A DNA stretch of 33,788 nt from Methanolobus sp. UBA118 (GCA_002508635.1 DACO01000170.1:1-33788), one strand, 5' to 3'. Shown: positions 25,362 through 33,632, numbered from the stretch's first letter. Numbers and translations are program-made. Notes: generated by a model from the sequence alone, not told the origin.

Positions 25362-25538
25362 ATGACAGCTATTGTTGATAAAGATCTATGTACAGGGTGC
25401 GGAGCATGTGTTGATTCATGTCCCGTTGAAGCGATTTCAATGAATGACCAGGATCTTGCCGAAGTCGATGCTGAAGCCTGCGTGGACTGCGGTGACTGTG
25501 TCGAAATCTGCCCGGTTGAAGCCATTTCACTGGAATAA
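25362..25538 (+). CDS. 2[4Fe-4S] ferredoxin, 58 aa
   Basis: A short gene with two complete [4Fe-4S] motifs: C10, C13, C16, C20 (CTGCGACVDSCP) and C40, C43, C46, C50 (CVDCGDCVEICP). The two halves end in the same PVEAIS, showing the internal duplication of clostridial-type ferredoxins. It is a small, acidic, soluble electron carrier. In methanogens such ferredoxins serve CO dehydrogenase, formylmethanofuran dehydrogenase and the Rnf or Ech complexes, and it could also be the acceptor of HdrA2. AAGGGAG precedes the ATG by 12 nt. A T8 tract follows the stop. It appears to be monocistronic. Confidence 0.93.
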   Translation: MTAIVDKDLCTGCGACVDSCPVEAISMNDQDLAEVDAEACVDCGDCVEICPVEAISLE

Positions 25539-25547
25539 TCACCGGCA

Positions 25548-25562
25548 TTTTCTTTTTTTTCT
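25548..25562 (+). terminator. Poly-T terminator of the ferredoxin gene
   Basis: TTTTCTTTTTTTTC begins 10 nt after the ferredoxin stop codon. A long T tract without a hairpin is the normal archaeal termination signal. It also lies just beyond the convergent hydrolase stop. Confidence 0.5.
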
Positions 25563-25570
25563 CTGACTAA

Positions 25571-26242
25571 TTACATTTTCAGTTTATTTCGACCCATATA
25601 TTTTACAAACCATTCTCCTGCCAGCCTTGCTGCCTCTTTCAGTGTGCCAGGCTCTTCGAAAAGGTGAGTGGCACCACTTACAAGTTTCATTTTCTTCTCC
25701 GATTTTAGCCTTTCCAGAGCCCATTTGTTCATATCTATAACCGCAGTGTCCATACTTCCAACTATCAGTAAGGTGGGTGCTTTTACATCTCCCAGTACCC
25801 TGTCTGCGAGATCGGGTCTTCCTCCCCTGGAAACTACGGCCTTTGTTCTTTCAGCTCGCTCACTGGCAGCATAAAGAGCAGCTGCAGCCCCGGTACTTGC
25901 ACCAAAGTAACCTATATCCATTTCAGACGTGTCCGGGTTCATATTAACCCAGTCAGTGACTGCAACAAGGCGTTCGGCAAGTAATTCTATATTGAATCGA
26001 AGATGTGCCGTGAGACGGTCTATCTCATCCTCTTCATGGGTCAGCAGGTCGAACAGAAGTGTTGCAAGTCCCTGCTTCTGCAGATAATTGGCCACATACC
26101 TATTTCTGGGGCTAAACCTGCTGCTTCCGCTTCCATGCGCAAATATAACAATTCCTCTTGCACCATCCGGGATGTCCAGATTTCCTTCCAGTGTGACCTT
26201 TTCCAGACTGATAGTAACATGGTTCTCTTCATTGCCTTTCAT
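25571..26242 (-). CDS. Alpha/beta hydrolase, dienelactone hydrolase-like
   Basis: 223 aa. Alpha/beta hydrolase fold with oxyanion-side motif FAHGSGSSRFSPRN (35-48), nucleophile S116 in GASTG, acid D165 in VGSMDTAV and base H193 in GATHLFEE. The ATG has GGGGATGGA upstream. It starts 17 bp after the phosphoribosyltransferase gene at 26260-26910. In many bacteria and archaea these two domains are fused in one protein of about 430 aa, so the pair is probably one functional unit carried as two genes. Substrate unknown. Confidence 0.85.
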   Translation of the reverse strand: MKGNEENHVTISLEKVTLEGNLDIPDGARGIVIFAHGSGSSRFSPRNRYVANYLQKQGLATLLFDLLTHEEDEIDRLTAHLRFNIELLAERLVAVTDWVNMNPDTSEMDIGYFGASTGAAAALYAASERAERTKAVVSRGGRPDLADRVLGDVKAPTLLIVGSMDTAVIDMNKWALERLKSEKKMKLVSGATHLFEEPGTLKEAARLAGEWFVKYMGRNKLKM

Positions 26243-26259
26243 GTTCCATCCCCGGTATT

Positions 26260-26910
26260 CTATCGGTTAATATCCTCTGCTTTTTTGAGCAGGTCACAGA
26301 CCTCCTGGTCACTGGTCTGAGCAAAATCCTCATACCACGCGCCAACTCCGTAGAAGGGCTCTGGTGTTGTAAGGCAGACGGTTTTGTCAACATCTGCTGC
26401 AAATTCCTCGCAGGCTTCTTTTGAAGCGGTGGGGACTGCAACGACTATATTTTCAGGTTTCTGTGCTCTTAAGGCCTGAACTGCTGCCTTCATGGTAGCA
26501 CCCGTGGCAAGTCCGTCATCTATGAGTATAGCTGTCCTGTTAGTGACATCCAGCTTCTCTTTGCCTTTTCGGTACAGTTCTTCCCTTCTATCCAGCTCAT
26601 TTCTTTCGGCCTCCACAACCGAGTCGATATCTTCCCCGGTTATCTGCAGGGAATCTACTACACTCATGTTCATGACCTTAACACCGGCACTTGAAATCGC
26701 TCCCATTGCAAGCTCTTCATATCCGGGCACACCAAGTTTTCTCACAATAAAAACATCAAGTTCAAGGCTAAGTTTCTTTGCAACTTCAAAGGCTACGGGA
26801 ACTCCTCCTCTTGGCAGTGCAAGTAAAATCACATCATCACGGCCGGAATATTCTTCAAGTTCCTCTGCAAGTCTTTTGCCGGCATCTGTTCGGTCCTTAA
26901 AAACTACCAT
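26260..26910 (-). CDS. Phosphoribosyltransferase family protein (partner of hydrolase)
   Basis: 216 aa, type I phosphoribosyltransferase fold with the PRPP loop AILIDDGLATGATM and the N-terminal LALPRGGVPVAFEVAKKL. The start MVVFKDRTDAGKRLAEEL is typical of the family that is often fused to a dienelactone hydrolase-like domain. GGAGTGGA lies about 9 nt before the ATG. A paralogue is at 29246-29872, facing the other way. The base or other acceptor is unknown, and annotation as a purine or pyrimidine salvage enzyme would not be supported. It ends in TAG. Confidence 0.85.
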   Translation of the reverse strand: MVVFKDRTDAGKRLAEELEEYSGRDDVILLALPRGGVPVAFEVAKKLSLELDVFIVRKLGVPGYEELAMGAISSAGVKVMNMSVVDSLQITGEDIDSVVEAERNELDRREELYRKGKEKLDVTNRTAILIDDGLATGATMKAAVQALRAQKPENIVVAVPTASKEACEEFAADVDKTVCLTTPEPFYGVGAWYEDFAQTSDQEVCDLLKKAEDINR

Positions 26911-27046
26911 TATCTTTCCACTCCATATTGTAGTTTCTGAGGCCTGCTATTTTACTGATTCGCTTATGAAAAGAAATACTGGCTATTGAATATATCATTC
27001 GTTGAGCAAAAACTGCGGCTCTTATCTTATCGCTTTTGATGAGCCC

Positions 27047-27056
27047 TTTTATATAC
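27047..27056 (+). promoter_or_regulatory. TATA box of the lipid-kinase-like gene
   Basis: TTTTATATAC is centred about 22 bp before the ATG at 27073. That is close enough that the transcript would be leaderless or have only a few untranslated bases, and no ribosome binding site is seen. Confidence 0.5.
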
Positions 27057-27072
27057 AACTAAAGACCATTAA

Positions 27073-27663
27073 ATGCCGATGGCTTCAAGATCCTTCATGA
27101 ACGAGATACTGAGAAAAGGTATTCATTTCACATCTGTTCTCATAGTCCTTGTTTATTTCTTCCTGGGAAAACAGGCAACTATTACCCTACTGATTAGTTA
27201 TCTTGTTATTATCCTGACCATCGAACATTTCAGACTGGATAGAGGTTTCAAGCTCCCGGTTGTCCATTTTCTCCTGCGTAAAAAGGAAATTTCATCTCTT
27301 GGATCACATGTTTACTTCACCCTTGGAGCTCTTGTTGCTGTATCCGTATTCAGTGAATATGTAGCCTACGCCGCGTTGCTGATGACCACATTCGGTGATG
27401 CAAGTGCAGCACTTGTGGGTAAAAGAATTGGCAGGATCAGGATATTCGGTAATGGTAAGTCACTTGAAGGTGTAATTGCTGAGTTTATAGTCGATCTTGC
27501 TATAGGTTTTTTCTTCCTTTCCAGCTGGCCTGTGGCCATACTTATGGCTGCGGTGGCGACACTTGTGGAAACCTACTTTGTGAAGATCGATGATAACCTA
27601 GTTATTCCTGTATTTTCAGGTTTTTTTGTGGAACTTTTCTTCTTTATTTCATCATATATTTGA
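27073..27663 (+). CDS. SEC59/DGK1/VTE5-type polyprenol or lipid kinase candidate
   Basis: 196 aa integral membrane protein with about six helices. Motifs of the CTP-dependent dolichol/diacylglycerol/phytol kinase family are present: GDASAALVGKRIGRIRIFG followed by GKSLEG, and later VETYFVKIDDNLVIPVFSG. In archaea such proteins are candidates for phosphorylating polyprenols or geranylgeraniol for lipid and glycan carrier recycling. They are often annotated as phosphatidate cytidylyltransferase. The start may be the ATG at 27073 or, if leaderless, that at 27079. Substrate not determined by sequence. Confidence 0.75.
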   Translation: MPMASRSFMNEILRKGIHFTSVLIVLVYFFLGKQATITLLISYLVIILTIEHFRLDRGFKLPVVHFLLRKKEISSLGSHVYFTLGALVAVSVFSEYVAYAALLMTTFGDASAALVGKRIGRIRIFGNGKSLEGVIAEFIVDLAIGFFFLSSWPVAILMAAVATLVETYFVKIDDNLVIPVFSGFFVELFFFISSYI

Positions 27664-27830
27664 TCAGTATCGTCCCTGAATTTCATGGGATTTTTTCGGA
27701 GTATCTATTCCATAATTCAAATTCACTTGTTTTCAATGCAATTTCATTTTTTAAAAAAGTATTTATAGATCGCGAATATAGGCTATTATACACGAAAAAT
27801 GTGGACCGGAATTATTGCGAGGTAAAAAAT

Positions 27831-28010
27831 ATGACATCATGGGAATACGAAATAAGATCAGTTAGATTTGGTGAATGGGATCTCACAAAGCAGGACCTGA
27901 ACGAACTTGGTGTAGATGGCTGGGAACTGGTGAAATTCTCAGGCGACGTTGATGAGAATGGAATGATGAAAGCCTTTTTCAAGAGACCTCTCGACTGTCT
28001 TGAAACATAG
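27831..28010 (+). CDS. DUF4177-like small protein, 59 aa
   Basis: MTSWEYEIRSVRFGEW, then LNELGVDGWELVKFSGDVD and AFFKRPL, matches the compact DUF4177 pattern (WEY..., LN..G..GWELV, FKR). GAGGT lies 8 nt before the ATG. The frame is open further upstream to 27660 but that part is not protein-like. A TATA-like ATTTATAGAT lies at 27761-27770. The family is widespread and of unknown function. It ends in TAG. Confidence 0.75.
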   Translation: MTSWEYEIRSVRFGEWDLTKQDLNELGVDGWELVKFSGDVDENGMMKAFFKRPLDCLET

Positions 28011-28204
28011 GCCAGAATTTCCTTTTCTAAACCAGGTCACTTGATCCTTTTTTAGATTTTCTTTGAGTATTTTACTTTATTTGTTTTCCACACTTCTGTT
28101 CTGACACATATCCAGTATCAAATGGTTTATCTGGAAATTTGTTAATACTATGTATTTCATATATTTCTCCGGGTTAATGTCGAAATTCAATGGGGTGGGC
28201 TATT

Positions 28205-28717
28205 ATGCAAAGAAAATTTCTGGTTTTATTACTTATTGTAAGTGCTTTTCTTGCGCTAGGCTGTACGACCAATAATTCCGGTGAGGAAGATACGCTACCA
28301 GAAACAGATTCTCAGGCGGATGCTGCTGAACTGTATGCACAGATAACTGAAGATGATGACTACAGGCAGTGGGAAATTATGCCGGGAACAGAAAAAATGG
28401 GTCCCGGACAGGGTATTCATGGTGAAATGATAACAGTGTATGTTTCCGATGATGCTTTCTCTGCTCTTGAGAACAATGAAAGCATAATGCCGGATGGAAG
28501 TATAGCTCTCAAAGAGGGGTACAATTCGGATGGTGAACTTCAGGAAATAGTTATTATGCAGAAGATCGACGGTTATGATCCGGAGAATAATGACTGGTTC
28601 TGGGCTGCCTATTCTGCAGACGGTGAAGTGGTCAGCGAAGGAAGGCTTTCAGTTTGTTATGACTGTCATTCCGGAGCAGAAGGTGGCGATTACATCTACA
28701 CCAATGATCCGGGTTAA
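28205..28717 (+). CDS. Exported cytochrome P460-like lipoprotein
   Basis: 170 aa. A lipoprotein signal (FLVLLLIVSAFLALGC, lipobox cysteine at residue 20) is followed by a low-complexity linker. The catalytic-type domain then ends WFWAAYSADGEVVSEGRLSVCYDCHSGAEGGDYIYTND. C151, C154 and H155 form a c-type haem attachment motif in the position it has in cytochrome P460. The ATG at 28205 follows GGGGTGGG, while the ATG at 28190 lies upstream of that site. P460 cytochromes oxidise hydroxylamine in nitrifiers, but many relatives have other or unknown roles, so only the family is claimed. A haem c protein outside the cell needs a maturation system, which is not in this window. The cupredoxin gene follows 125 bp downstream. 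Confidence 0.75.
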   Translation: MQRKFLVLLLIVSAFLALGCTTNNSGEEDTLPETDSQADAAELYAQITEDDDYRQWEIMPGTEKMGPGQGIHGEMITVYVSDDAFSALENNESIMPDGSIALKEGYNSDGELQEIVIMQKIDGYDPENNDWFWAAYSADGEVVSEGRLSVCYDCHSGAEGGDYIYTNDPG

Positions 28718-28726
28718 AATAATATC

Positions 28727-28736
28727 TTTTATATAA
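28727..28736 (+). promoter_or_regulatory. TATA box before the cupredoxin gene
   Basis: CTTTTATATAAG lies just after the P460-like stop codon and about 110 bp before the cupredoxin start, so the cupredoxin probably has its own promoter with a leader of about 85 nt. Confidence 0.45.
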
Positions 28737-28842
28737 GCTAAAAATTGTTCCTTACTTCTTTTTAATGGCATTTTTCAATAAATCGTCTTTTTCCGCTAGT
28801 GATTTAAATCTTATTCACTTAGTCATTATGGGGAGTGATTTA

Positions 28843-29202
28843 ATGAAAAGGTTGCTGAAATGGCTTCTGGTTATGATCCTTGTGGTTGTAGCAGTGCTTG
28901 CTGCAGGCTGTACTGATAATGGTTCAACAGATAGTGCTGAAACAGAGCAGGTTCAAACTACCGAAGTATCCATTGAAAGCCTTCAGTTCCAGCCTCAGAA
29001 TATCAGGGTTTCGGCCGGCGACACAGTTACATGGACAAACAACGACTCGGTAGCGCACACAGCTACTGCCGATAACGGTGAGTTCGATTCAGCGAATATT
29101 GAGCCAGGCATGACATTTTCTCACACTTTTGAGGAAACGGGTACATATGATTACAGATGTACGATACATCCTGACATGGTAGGCACCATTACAGTGGAAT
29201 AA
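28843..29202 (+). CDS. Cupredoxin (plastocyanin-like) lipoprotein
   Basis: 119 aa. A lipoprotein signal peptide (LLVMILVVVAVLAAGC) anchors a single cupredoxin domain. Type 1 copper ligands are visible: H72 in VAHTATADN, C106, H109 and M112 in YRCTIHPDM. The GGGGAGTGATTT upstream and the lipobox position decide for the ATG at 28843; ATGs at 28765 and 28828 would place extra polar residues before the signal. The protein is a small blue-copper electron carrier on the outer face of the membrane. With the P460-like cytochrome just upstream it may form an extracellular redox pair; this is inference. Confidence 0.88.
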   Translation: MKRLLKWLLVMILVVVAVLAAGCTDNGSTDSAETEQVQTTEVSIESLQFQPQNIRVSAGDTVTWTNNDSVAHTATADNGEFDSANIEPGMTFSHTFEETGTYDYRCTIHPDMVGTITVE

Positions 29203-29245
29203 TCCGAACCATTCTGGGTGAAAATATCCACGGAAAAGATCTGAC

Positions 29246-29872
29246 ATGTTCGAGGATCGCAGGGATGCAGGGATAAAGCTTGCAAAGGAACTGGAAAGAT
29301 ACAGGGAAACTGATGTACTTGTGTTTGCCATCCCTCGGGGTGGGGTGGAGGTCGGCTGCCAGGTAGCAAAGCATCTTAATGCAGATCTATCCCTGCTGGT
29401 TACCAGGAAACTTCCTTTTCCCGACAACCCGGAGGCAGGATTTGGAGCAATAGCTGAGGATGGCAGTACTTTTATCTTCGAGGATGCTGCCATGTGGCTG
29501 TCGGAAAACCTGATAGATCGGATTGTAGAGGCCCAGTATGAGGAGATCAGAAGAAGAATAGATGTTCTGAGAAAGGGCAAACCTTTGCCTGAAATGACCG
29601 GAAGGACGGTCATACTGGTTGATGACGGGCTGGCAATGGGTTCTACAATGAGGGCATCAATCAAGCTCTGCAGGAACAAAGAAGCTTCAAAGTTAGTGGT
29701 TGCGGTACCTGTGGCCGGAAGGGAAGTTGCCGAGGATATCGGAAATCTGGTCGATGATATTGTTGTGCTTGAAATACCGGCCAACTTCATGGCAGTTGCC
29801 CAGGTCTATAGGAACTGGTATGATGTTTCTGATGAAGAAGTACTGGAAATACTGGAAAAGGGCTGTAAATGA
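29246..29872 (+). CDS. Phosphoribosyltransferase family protein (second copy)
   Basis: 208 aa, paralogue of the protein at 26260-26910. It has the same start pattern (MFEDRRDAGIKLAKELERY), PRGGVEVGCQVAKHL and PRPP loop VILVDDGLAMGSTM, where the usual threonine after the alanine is methionine. It lies 43 bp after the cupredoxin gene on the same strand, so it may be co-transcribed, though no functional tie is evident. No hydrolase partner is adjacent here. Substrate unknown. Confidence 0.83.
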   Translation: MFEDRRDAGIKLAKELERYRETDVLVFAIPRGGVEVGCQVAKHLNADLSLLVTRKLPFPDNPEAGFGAIAEDGSTFIFEDAAMWLSENLIDRIVEAQYEEIRRRIDVLRKGKPLPEMTGRTVILVDDGLAMGSTMRASIKLCRNKEASKLVVAVPVAGREVAEDIGNLVDDIVVLEIPANFMAVAQVYRNWYDVSDEEVLEILEKGCK

Positions 29873-29936
29873 AGTTCAATAAAAACCGGAAGAAATGGAA
29901 AATATTATCTAAAAAAAGTAAGGAGAAATCTGACCA

Positions 29937-32060
29937 TCAGGCCAGAATTTCTTTTCCGATCTCTTTCTTGCGGGAATCCAAAACTTCATCTTCCTGAACT
30001 GCTGCTGGCTGCTCGCTCAAAGTGTATTTTGAGATCATCTGCTGCATGGATGCTGCCATGCTTGCAAGCTCATGTGCACTTTCCGCGAGTTCGTTCATGG
30101 AGGCGGTCTGCTGCTCAACTCCTGCTGAAGCTTCCTCTGTTCCTGCAGCGGCTTCTTCTGAGATTGCTGCCACCTCGTCCATGGATGATGTGATCTCTTC
30201 GATGGAAGCGGACTGCTCCTGTGCAGCTGCGGCAATGTTCTGAGCCATATCAGCTACCTTGCTGCTTTCAGCAACGATGTTCTGTACAGCCTGGACTGTG
30301 GAATTCAGTGCAATTACCCCTGAACTGACGGTCTCAGTACCGCTTTCCATGGATTCGACCGCATCTCTTGTTCCGTCCTGTATCTCATGGATCAACTGAG
30401 CGATCTCCTGAGCTGCATTGCCGGAGTCCTCGGCAAGCTTTCTGACCTCATCGGCCACCACAGCAAAACCTCTTCCGTGCTCTCCTGCCCTTGCGGCTTC
30501 AATGGCTGCATTGAGGGCAAGCAGGTTGGTCTGGTCTGCAATATTGGTAATGAGGTTGACGATCTCCCCGATCTGCCTTGATTTTGCTTCAAGTTCTGTT
30601 ATAGCAGATGAGGAATGATCTGTTGCCGCTTTGATCTCATCCATTTGCTTCAGCATTTCCTCTGACTCGTTTCCTACATTGTCTATAAGTTCGCTGGTGG
30701 TGGTCGCAGTTTCAGCCGCCTGCTGTGCATTGGCCGCGATATCCTGTACATTTCCTGTCATATCGGTCATGGCATGTGCGACTTCCTCTGTCTTGGAAGA
30801 CTGGTCCTGTGCACCTTGGGATATCTCTCCGACTGTGAGCGAAATCTGGTTTGATGCTGCAGTTGCCTCTTCTATGGAAGATGATATCTCCTGGGCTGTT
30901 GCTGCAACGTCATTCGCGTTCTTACTGACCATGCTGATTATATCGGTAAGTGTATCCAGGATACCGTTCAAACCTCTGGGTATTGCCGTGAAATCCACAC
31001 CAACATCGGTACCAGCACGAGTATTGATTTTGCCTTCCAGGGCGTCGGAGGATATATTATCGAAATCATCCACGATCTTCTGAATACCTCCTGATATTGA
31101 TCTGCTGATGAGCAGGGCAAAGGCGGCTCCAAGCACAATAAAGATGAGAACCGCTGTTATGATGCCGTTTCTGATAGCTACAGAAGCAGCTTCAAATTCA
31201 TCAACAAAGGTTCCGGAAGCAATGATCCAGTCTTTGGGCTCGTAGTATGTGTAACTCATCATCTTGTCGCGCCCTTCCCACTCATAAATGATATCGCCTT
31301 CTTTATTGGCTGTCATCTCTTTTATGAAATCGTTCTCGTAGAGGTTATCTCCCTCTCTTGTGGGATGGATTATAAGGTCGCCTTCAGAATTTATTACATA
31401 CATATATCCGGTTTCACCAAAGGTTATGGTTTCCATCTGCTCTTTTATCTGGGATTTGTATTTTTCTTCAGGTACTCCGATTCCCAGTATCCCTATTATC
31501 TTGCCATTGCTGTTTCTGATTGGCTCATAGGCAGTCATATACCAATCACCAAGGACATCTGCCCTGCCCGTATATGTCTGACCGTCTCTCACAACTTTAT
31601 TATAAACTTCCCGGGACACTGCAGTTCCGATGGCTCGACTTCCGTCATCGTTTCTGGTTGTAGTGGATATTCGAACAGCAGAACTGTCCTTTACCTGAAA
31701 TACACTGACACTTCCGTCAATTTTACTTTCTATCTGATCAACGATCTCGTTGTCATTATTAACACTAGTATCTCCTACTATCATTTCTCCATCAACTATC
31801 TCGGGATTTGCTGATGAATAGAATTCCGCTTTGGCTGTTTTCAGATACGTTTGTAAATTTTGCTGCGCTACCGAGAATACAGCATCAACATAGTCTTTTT
31901 CCATCCGAACCTGTTCATCTAGACGTTCATTGAGTTGAGTCTGGATTGCGTCAGAAGTTTGGTTATAAGCATAAAATCCTACAAGGGTAACGGGTACAAT
32001 AACCAGTATCAATGCCAGAGCAATGATCTGACGGCTGATTGGTATATTTTTAAGATTCAT
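29937..32060 (-). CDS. Methyl-accepting chemotaxis protein with Cache sensor
   Basis: 707 aa. Membrane helix 1 (about 11-30) is followed by an extracellular Cache-type sensor of about 255 residues, with the repeats GDWYMTAYEPIRN, IIGILGIGVPEEKY and GYMYVINSEGDLIIHP. Helix 2 (about 290-315), a HAMP-like linker and a long coiled coil follow. The conserved hairpin tip contains DQTNLLALNAAIEAARAGEH and then GFAVVADEVRKLAE. The family binds small molecules such as amino acids or organic acids and signals to CheA. No che or archaellum genes lie in this window. AGGTGG precedes the ATG. Its promoter carries a nested palindrome (32075-32107). Confidence 0.95.
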   Translation of the reverse strand: MNLKNIPISRQIIALALILVIVPVTLVGFYAYNQTSDAIQTQLNERLDEQVRMEKDYVDAVFSVAQQNLQTYLKTAKAEFYSSANPEIVDGEMIVGDTSVNNDNEIVDQIESKIDGSVSVFQVKDSSAVRISTTTRNDDGSRAIGTAVSREVYNKVVRDGQTYTGRADVLGDWYMTAYEPIRNSNGKIIGILGIGVPEEKYKSQIKEQMETITFGETGYMYVINSEGDLIIHPTREGDNLYENDFIKEMTANKEGDIIYEWEGRDKMMSYTYYEPKDWIIASGTFVDEFEAASVAIRNGIITAVLIFIVLGAAFALLISRSISGGIQKIVDDFDNISSDALEGKINTRAGTDVGVDFTAIPRGLNGILDTLTDIISMVSKNANDVAATAQEISSSIEEATAASNQISLTVGEISQGAQDQSSKTEEVAHAMTDMTGNVQDIAANAQQAAETATTTSELIDNVGNESEEMLKQMDEIKAATDHSSSAITELEAKSRQIGEIVNLITNIADQTNLLALNAAIEAARAGEHGRGFAVVADEVRKLAEDSGNAAQEIAQLIHEIQDGTRDAVESMESGTETVSSGVIALNSTVQAVQNIVAESSKVADMAQNIAAAAQEQSASIEEITSSMDEVAAISEEAAAGTEEASAGVEQQTASMNELAESAHELASMAASMQQMISKYTLSEQPAAVQEDEVLDSRKKEIGKEILA

Positions 32061-32432
32061 CTTCCACCTTTTTGTGTAACTGTTTCACATATGTGATTTA
32101 AGTTACATTAAAGGTTGCTTAATATATAATATTATCAAATAAAAAAACTAAAATATAAAATTCAGATTATTATATTTTTAAATCAAAATAATAGACCTGT
32201 TATCTTTTTCTTTGGAGTCTAGAAATTATTTGTTTACTATTTTTGCTAGTTTTAATAGTTTAAAAGTTCTTCGCTCAAATTATCCTAACCTAGCTTTTGG
32301 ATAGAAAAATAATGACGTTATGTGCAAAAGTGACAAAATGATTGATATATCCAGCATTTGCAGTTATATCCTATTCGGGACTCAGTTATTTCTGTCAAAA
32401 ACTTTATTCTTCTTGTCATCCTGAATAACGAT
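32061..32432. other. AT-rich intergenic region between chemoreceptor and rsgA
   Basis: It contains the chemoreceptor promoter (minus): a TATA box within 32118-32134 and the nested palindrome 32075-32107. The rest (32135-32340) is AT-rich with no recognised gene or repeat. The frame of rsgA is open from 32358, but the family-like sequence begins near 32433. Confidence 0.5.
32075..32107. promoter_or_regulatory. Nested palindrome at the chemoreceptor transcription start
   Basis: The inner perfect palindrome TCACATATGTGA (32085-32096) is flanked by the outer arms TGTAAC (32075-32080) and GTTACA (32102-32107), which are also inverted copies with 4- and 5-nt spacers. With a minus-strand TATA box at about 32121-32130 the start site would fall at about 32098, inside this element, as expected for a repressor operator. 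Confidence 0.55.
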
Positions 32433-33539
32433 ATGAATGATGAATACAGGAACAAAGGGAGTGACACTTCAGACAACTGCTTTATTCCGGGCTGGAACAA
32501 TTCAATTGAATCTGCATTTTCAGCTTATAATGGACCGTACGTTCCCGGCAGGATTGCAGCCCAACATAAAACGGTCTTTAATATACTTACTGAAAAGGGT
32601 GAGATACAGGCTGCGATATCAGGAGCTATGCGTAAAGTAGGCAAGCAACCGGTAGTAGGAGATTTTGTTGTACTGCTCGATCAAAGTGACATTAATTCAT
32701 ATACCATAGTGGACATTCTTCCCCGAACTTCCTGTCTTTCCAGAGGTTCCGCAGGTGAGTCTGGTGAAGAACAGTTGATAGCCGCAAATATCGATACGAT
32801 TTTCATTGTCACGGCAGTCGGGCATGATCTCAACCTGCGAAGACTTGAAAGATATCTTACCATTGTTTATTCCTCCGGTGCAAGGCCTGTTATTCTCGTA
32901 AACAAGATAGATCTTGCTGAGAACCTATCAGATGATCTATCACTAACGATACAGGAAATAAAGGATATGGCTGGCGATGTTCCGTTGATAACTCTCAGTG
33001 CCCTATCAAGTAAAAATCTGGAAAAACTGGACCCTTTTATGATTCCGGACGACACGATAGCACTTATCGGTTCCTCGGGAGTTGGCAAATCCACCCTCAT
33101 CAACGCTCTTTTTGGCAATGATGTTCAGAAGACATCAGGTGTACGTGAAGATGACGATAAAGGAAAACACACTACCACTGTAAGACAGCTTTTCCTCCTC
33201 CCGAAAGGTACGGTATTCATAGATAACCCCGGCATCCGTGAGATACAACTTGGAGATTCATCCTATGGTATCGAAAGGACATTCTCTGATATTGCTGAAC
33301 TCGCTCAAAATTGCCGTTTCAAGGATTGCACACATCGGACTGAGCCACACTGTGCCGTCACGAAGGCGTTAGATGAGGGAGTTATCACTCAAGAAAGGTT
33401 TGATAGCTATCATAAGCTGAATGATGAGCTGGATTTTCAGAAGGACAAGGCTGAGATTGGATTGAAAAGGCTGGAAAAGAAGAAATATAAGGGAATTGCA
33501 CAGGCGGCAAAGAAGTATAGGAAGTCTGAGAGGGAATGA
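32433..33539 (+). CDS. rsgA: Ribosome small subunit-dependent GTPase A
   Basis: 368 aa. An OB-fold N-terminus (about 30-90) precedes a circularly permuted GTPase: NKIDL (G4) comes before GSSGVGKSTLIN (G1) and DNPGIRE (G3). A C-terminal zinc-binding segment CRFKDCTHRTEPHC follows. RsgA assists late maturation of the bacterial 30S subunit, and the gene is scattered among methanogens, probably from bacteria. The start at 32433 is preferred because family-like sequence begins close after it; the frame opens at 32358, and neither start has a good ribosome binding site. A hairpin overlaps the stop codon. Confidence 0.93.
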   Translation: MNDEYRNKGSDTSDNCFIPGWNNSIESAFSAYNGPYVPGRIAAQHKTVFNILTEKGEIQAAISGAMRKVGKQPVVGDFVVLLDQSDINSYTIVDILPRTSCLSRGSAGESGEEQLIAANIDTIFIVTAVGHDLNLRRLERYLTIVYSSGARPVILVNKIDLAENLSDDLSLTIQEIKDMAGDVPLITLSALSSKNLEKLDPFMIPDDTIALIGSSGVGKSTLINALFGNDVQKTSGVREDDDKGKHTTTVRQLFLLPKGTVFIDNPGIREIQLGDSSYGIERTFSDIAELAQNCRFKDCTHRTEPHCAVTKALDEGVITQERFDSYHKLNDELDFQKDKAEIGLKRLEKKKYKGIAQAAKKYRKSERE

Positions 33540-33564
33540 CAGGAAAGCTGTCATGTCTCTTTTA
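33536..33564 (+). terminator. Terminator hairpin of rsgA
   Basis: ATGACAG (33536-33542) and CTGTCAT (33548-33554) form a perfect 7-bp stem with a 5-nt loop that includes the rsgA stop codon. GTCTCTTTT follows directly. Confidence 0.5.
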
Positions 33565-33632
33565 GAATCAATAAAAACAATAGGACGATGAATATCTTTA
33601 CTGATATCCATCCAAGTTAAAAGTTATTGTTT

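Noticed and set aside
27660..27830. N-terminal extension of the DUF4177-like frame
   Set aside because: The stretch has no ribosome binding site, is AT-rich and not similar to the family; the ATG at 27831 has GAGGT and fits the family start.
31365..31814. Plus-strand frame of 149 codons inside the chemoreceptor gene
   Set aside because: Antisense to the Cache domain, with no start signals or recognisable motif.
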